From: Sphingomonadales bacterium
GTDB lineage: Bacteria; Pseudomonadota; Alphaproteobacteria; Sphingomonadales; Sphingomonadaceae
Assembly (NCBI GenBank): GCA_004292705.1
Contig: RDXA01000359.1
Coordinates: forward strand, 1-14,511
DNA length: 14,511 nt
Direction: 5' to 3'
A program made the position numbers and the translations under genes. The notes beneath the pieces are model-generated. The model worked only from the letters and a program-made list of their open reading frames with translations. It made no database searches and was not told where the DNA came from. Positions 13,776-14,511 of this stretch are shown here, piece after piece. Every line of letters begins with the position of its first letter. Positions within the stretch are counted from its first letter, which is position 1.

Positions 13776-14511
13776 GCGGAAGATGTCCTTTCGGTGATAT
13801 AGGATGCGAGGCGGGCGGTCTGTTCCGGTGTGAAATGCAGCCCCAGCTTGGTGCGCCGCCATAGCACGTCTTCGGCAGTGCGCGCCCATTCGCGGGTGAC
13901 GAGATAATCGACTTCGGCTGCGGTCAGCCCATGGCCGAAATCTGCTCCGAGCTCGGCAGCGGTGCTGGCCTGCCCGAGAAAGGTCTCGGCGAGCGTGCCA
14001 TAGAGCCGCACCAAGCGCGCCGCTCCGGCTTGGCCCAAAAACGGATAGCGCGCAGCAAGATCGGCGGTGAGGGCAGGGGCGTCGAACCGCCCGAAATCCC
14101 CGCCCGGCAGATAGGCGTGTCCGGTCCAGTCCGCCCCTTCCAGCACCGGCAGGAAGGGGACAAGCAGACGCACCGCCTCGGCACTGAGTTCGCGGTAGGT
14201 GGTGATCTTGCCGCCGAACACCGACAGCAGCGGCGCCTCACCTTCGCCGCCGTCAATCTCGAACCGGTAGCCCCGCGTCGCTGCCTCCGGGCGGCCCGAC
14301 CCATCATCAACCAGCGGGCGCACCCCGGAATAGGTCCACACGACATCAGCCGGGCTGACCGGCTGGCGGAAGTATTCGGAGGCGCCTTCGCACAGATAGG
14401 CGATCTCCTCAGGGCTGGCGCGCACGTCATCAAGGCTGCCGTGGTGATCGACATCGGTGGTGCCGATCAGGGTGAAGTCCTGTTCATAGGGAATGGCAAA
14501 GAAGATGCGCC
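13772..14511 (-). CDS. glpD: Aerobic glycerol-3-phosphate dehydrogenase, C-terminal part (5' end outside window)
   Basis: The frame is open to the right edge, leaving the last 245 residues. FFAIPYEQDFTLIGTTDVDH, SPADVVWTYSGVRPLVDDG and FGGKITTYRELSAEAV are diagnostic for GlpD, the FAD-dependent membrane-associated enzyme that oxidises glycerol 3-phosphate to dihydroxyacetone phosphate and reduces quinone. The C-terminal helical domain (LVTREWARTAEDVLWRRTKLG) is also typical and complete. Glycerol catabolism or phospholipid turnover is the usual role. It is the first visible gene of the operon running toward sorB, and its stop TGA overlaps the ATG of the flavin reductase. The glpD promoter lies outside the window. 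Confidence 0.93.
   Translation of the reverse strand, partial: RIFFAIPYEQDFTLIGTTDVDHHGSLDDVRASPEEIAYLCEGASEYFRQPVSPADVVWTYSGVRPLVDDGSGRPEAATRGYRFEIDGGEGEAPLLSVFGGKITTYRELSAEAVRLLVPFLPVLEGADWTGHAYLPGGDFGRFDAPALTADLAARYPFLGQAGAARLVRLYGTLAETFLGQASTAAELGADFGHGLTAAEVDYLVTREWARTAEDVLWRRTKLGLHFTPEQTARLASYITERTSSA

Overview
The window reads as high-GC alphaproteobacterial chromosome, most likely Sphingomonadales (Erythrobacteraceae-like). The evidence is one bifunctional RSH alarmone enzyme rather than a RelA/SpoT pair, the style of the HemF, Kup and outer-membrane channel sequences, and a BLUF plus B12-fold protein resembling the AppA photosynthesis regulator. A secreted GH16 glucanase and a SorAB-type sulfite dehydrogenase would suit a marine or alga-associated life. 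No mobile element, CRISPR array or rRNA was seen.

Layout. 1-237: 3' end of hemF. 253-1155 (-): secreted GH16 glucanase. 1289-3379: rsh, possibly with almost no leader, overlapping a small VOC protein (3379-3738). 3735-4865 (-): secreted cyclophilin carrying an unusual low-GC internal segment, whose stop codon overlaps that of the VOC gene. 4945-5035: tRNA-Ser(GGA). 5036-5541: a 506-bp gene-free stretch with a repeated 10-mer. 5542-6594: BLUF photoreceptor joined to a B12-binding-type domain. 6602-8008 (-): a KdpD/KdpE chimera, divergent from the K+ transporter kup (8082-9995). 10128-11027: outer-membrane beta-barrel protein. 11073-14511 (-): a five-gene overlapping operon, read glpD (partial), flavin reductase, RibB-like protein, sorA, sorB.

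The two most unusual loci are these. (1) The protein at 6602-8008 carries the four-helix membrane sensor and GAF of KdpD, a vestigial HisKA segment with Glu where the phospho-acceptor His belongs, and the winged-helix DNA-binding domain of KdpE. It has no ATPase and no receiver. It lies head to head with kup across 73 bp, so it looks like a membrane-tethered one-component K+ regulator made from a collapsed two-component system. (2) The glpD-to-sorB operon has overlapping starts and stops at every junction. It contains a RibB homologue that has lost both metal ligands and a catalytic Glu, placed between a flavin reductase and a sulfite dehydrogenase. The BLUF/B12 protein is a third item of interest: four key BLUF residues fall at exactly the AppA numbers.

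All family calls come from reading the translated sequence and from recalled family motifs. No search was run.
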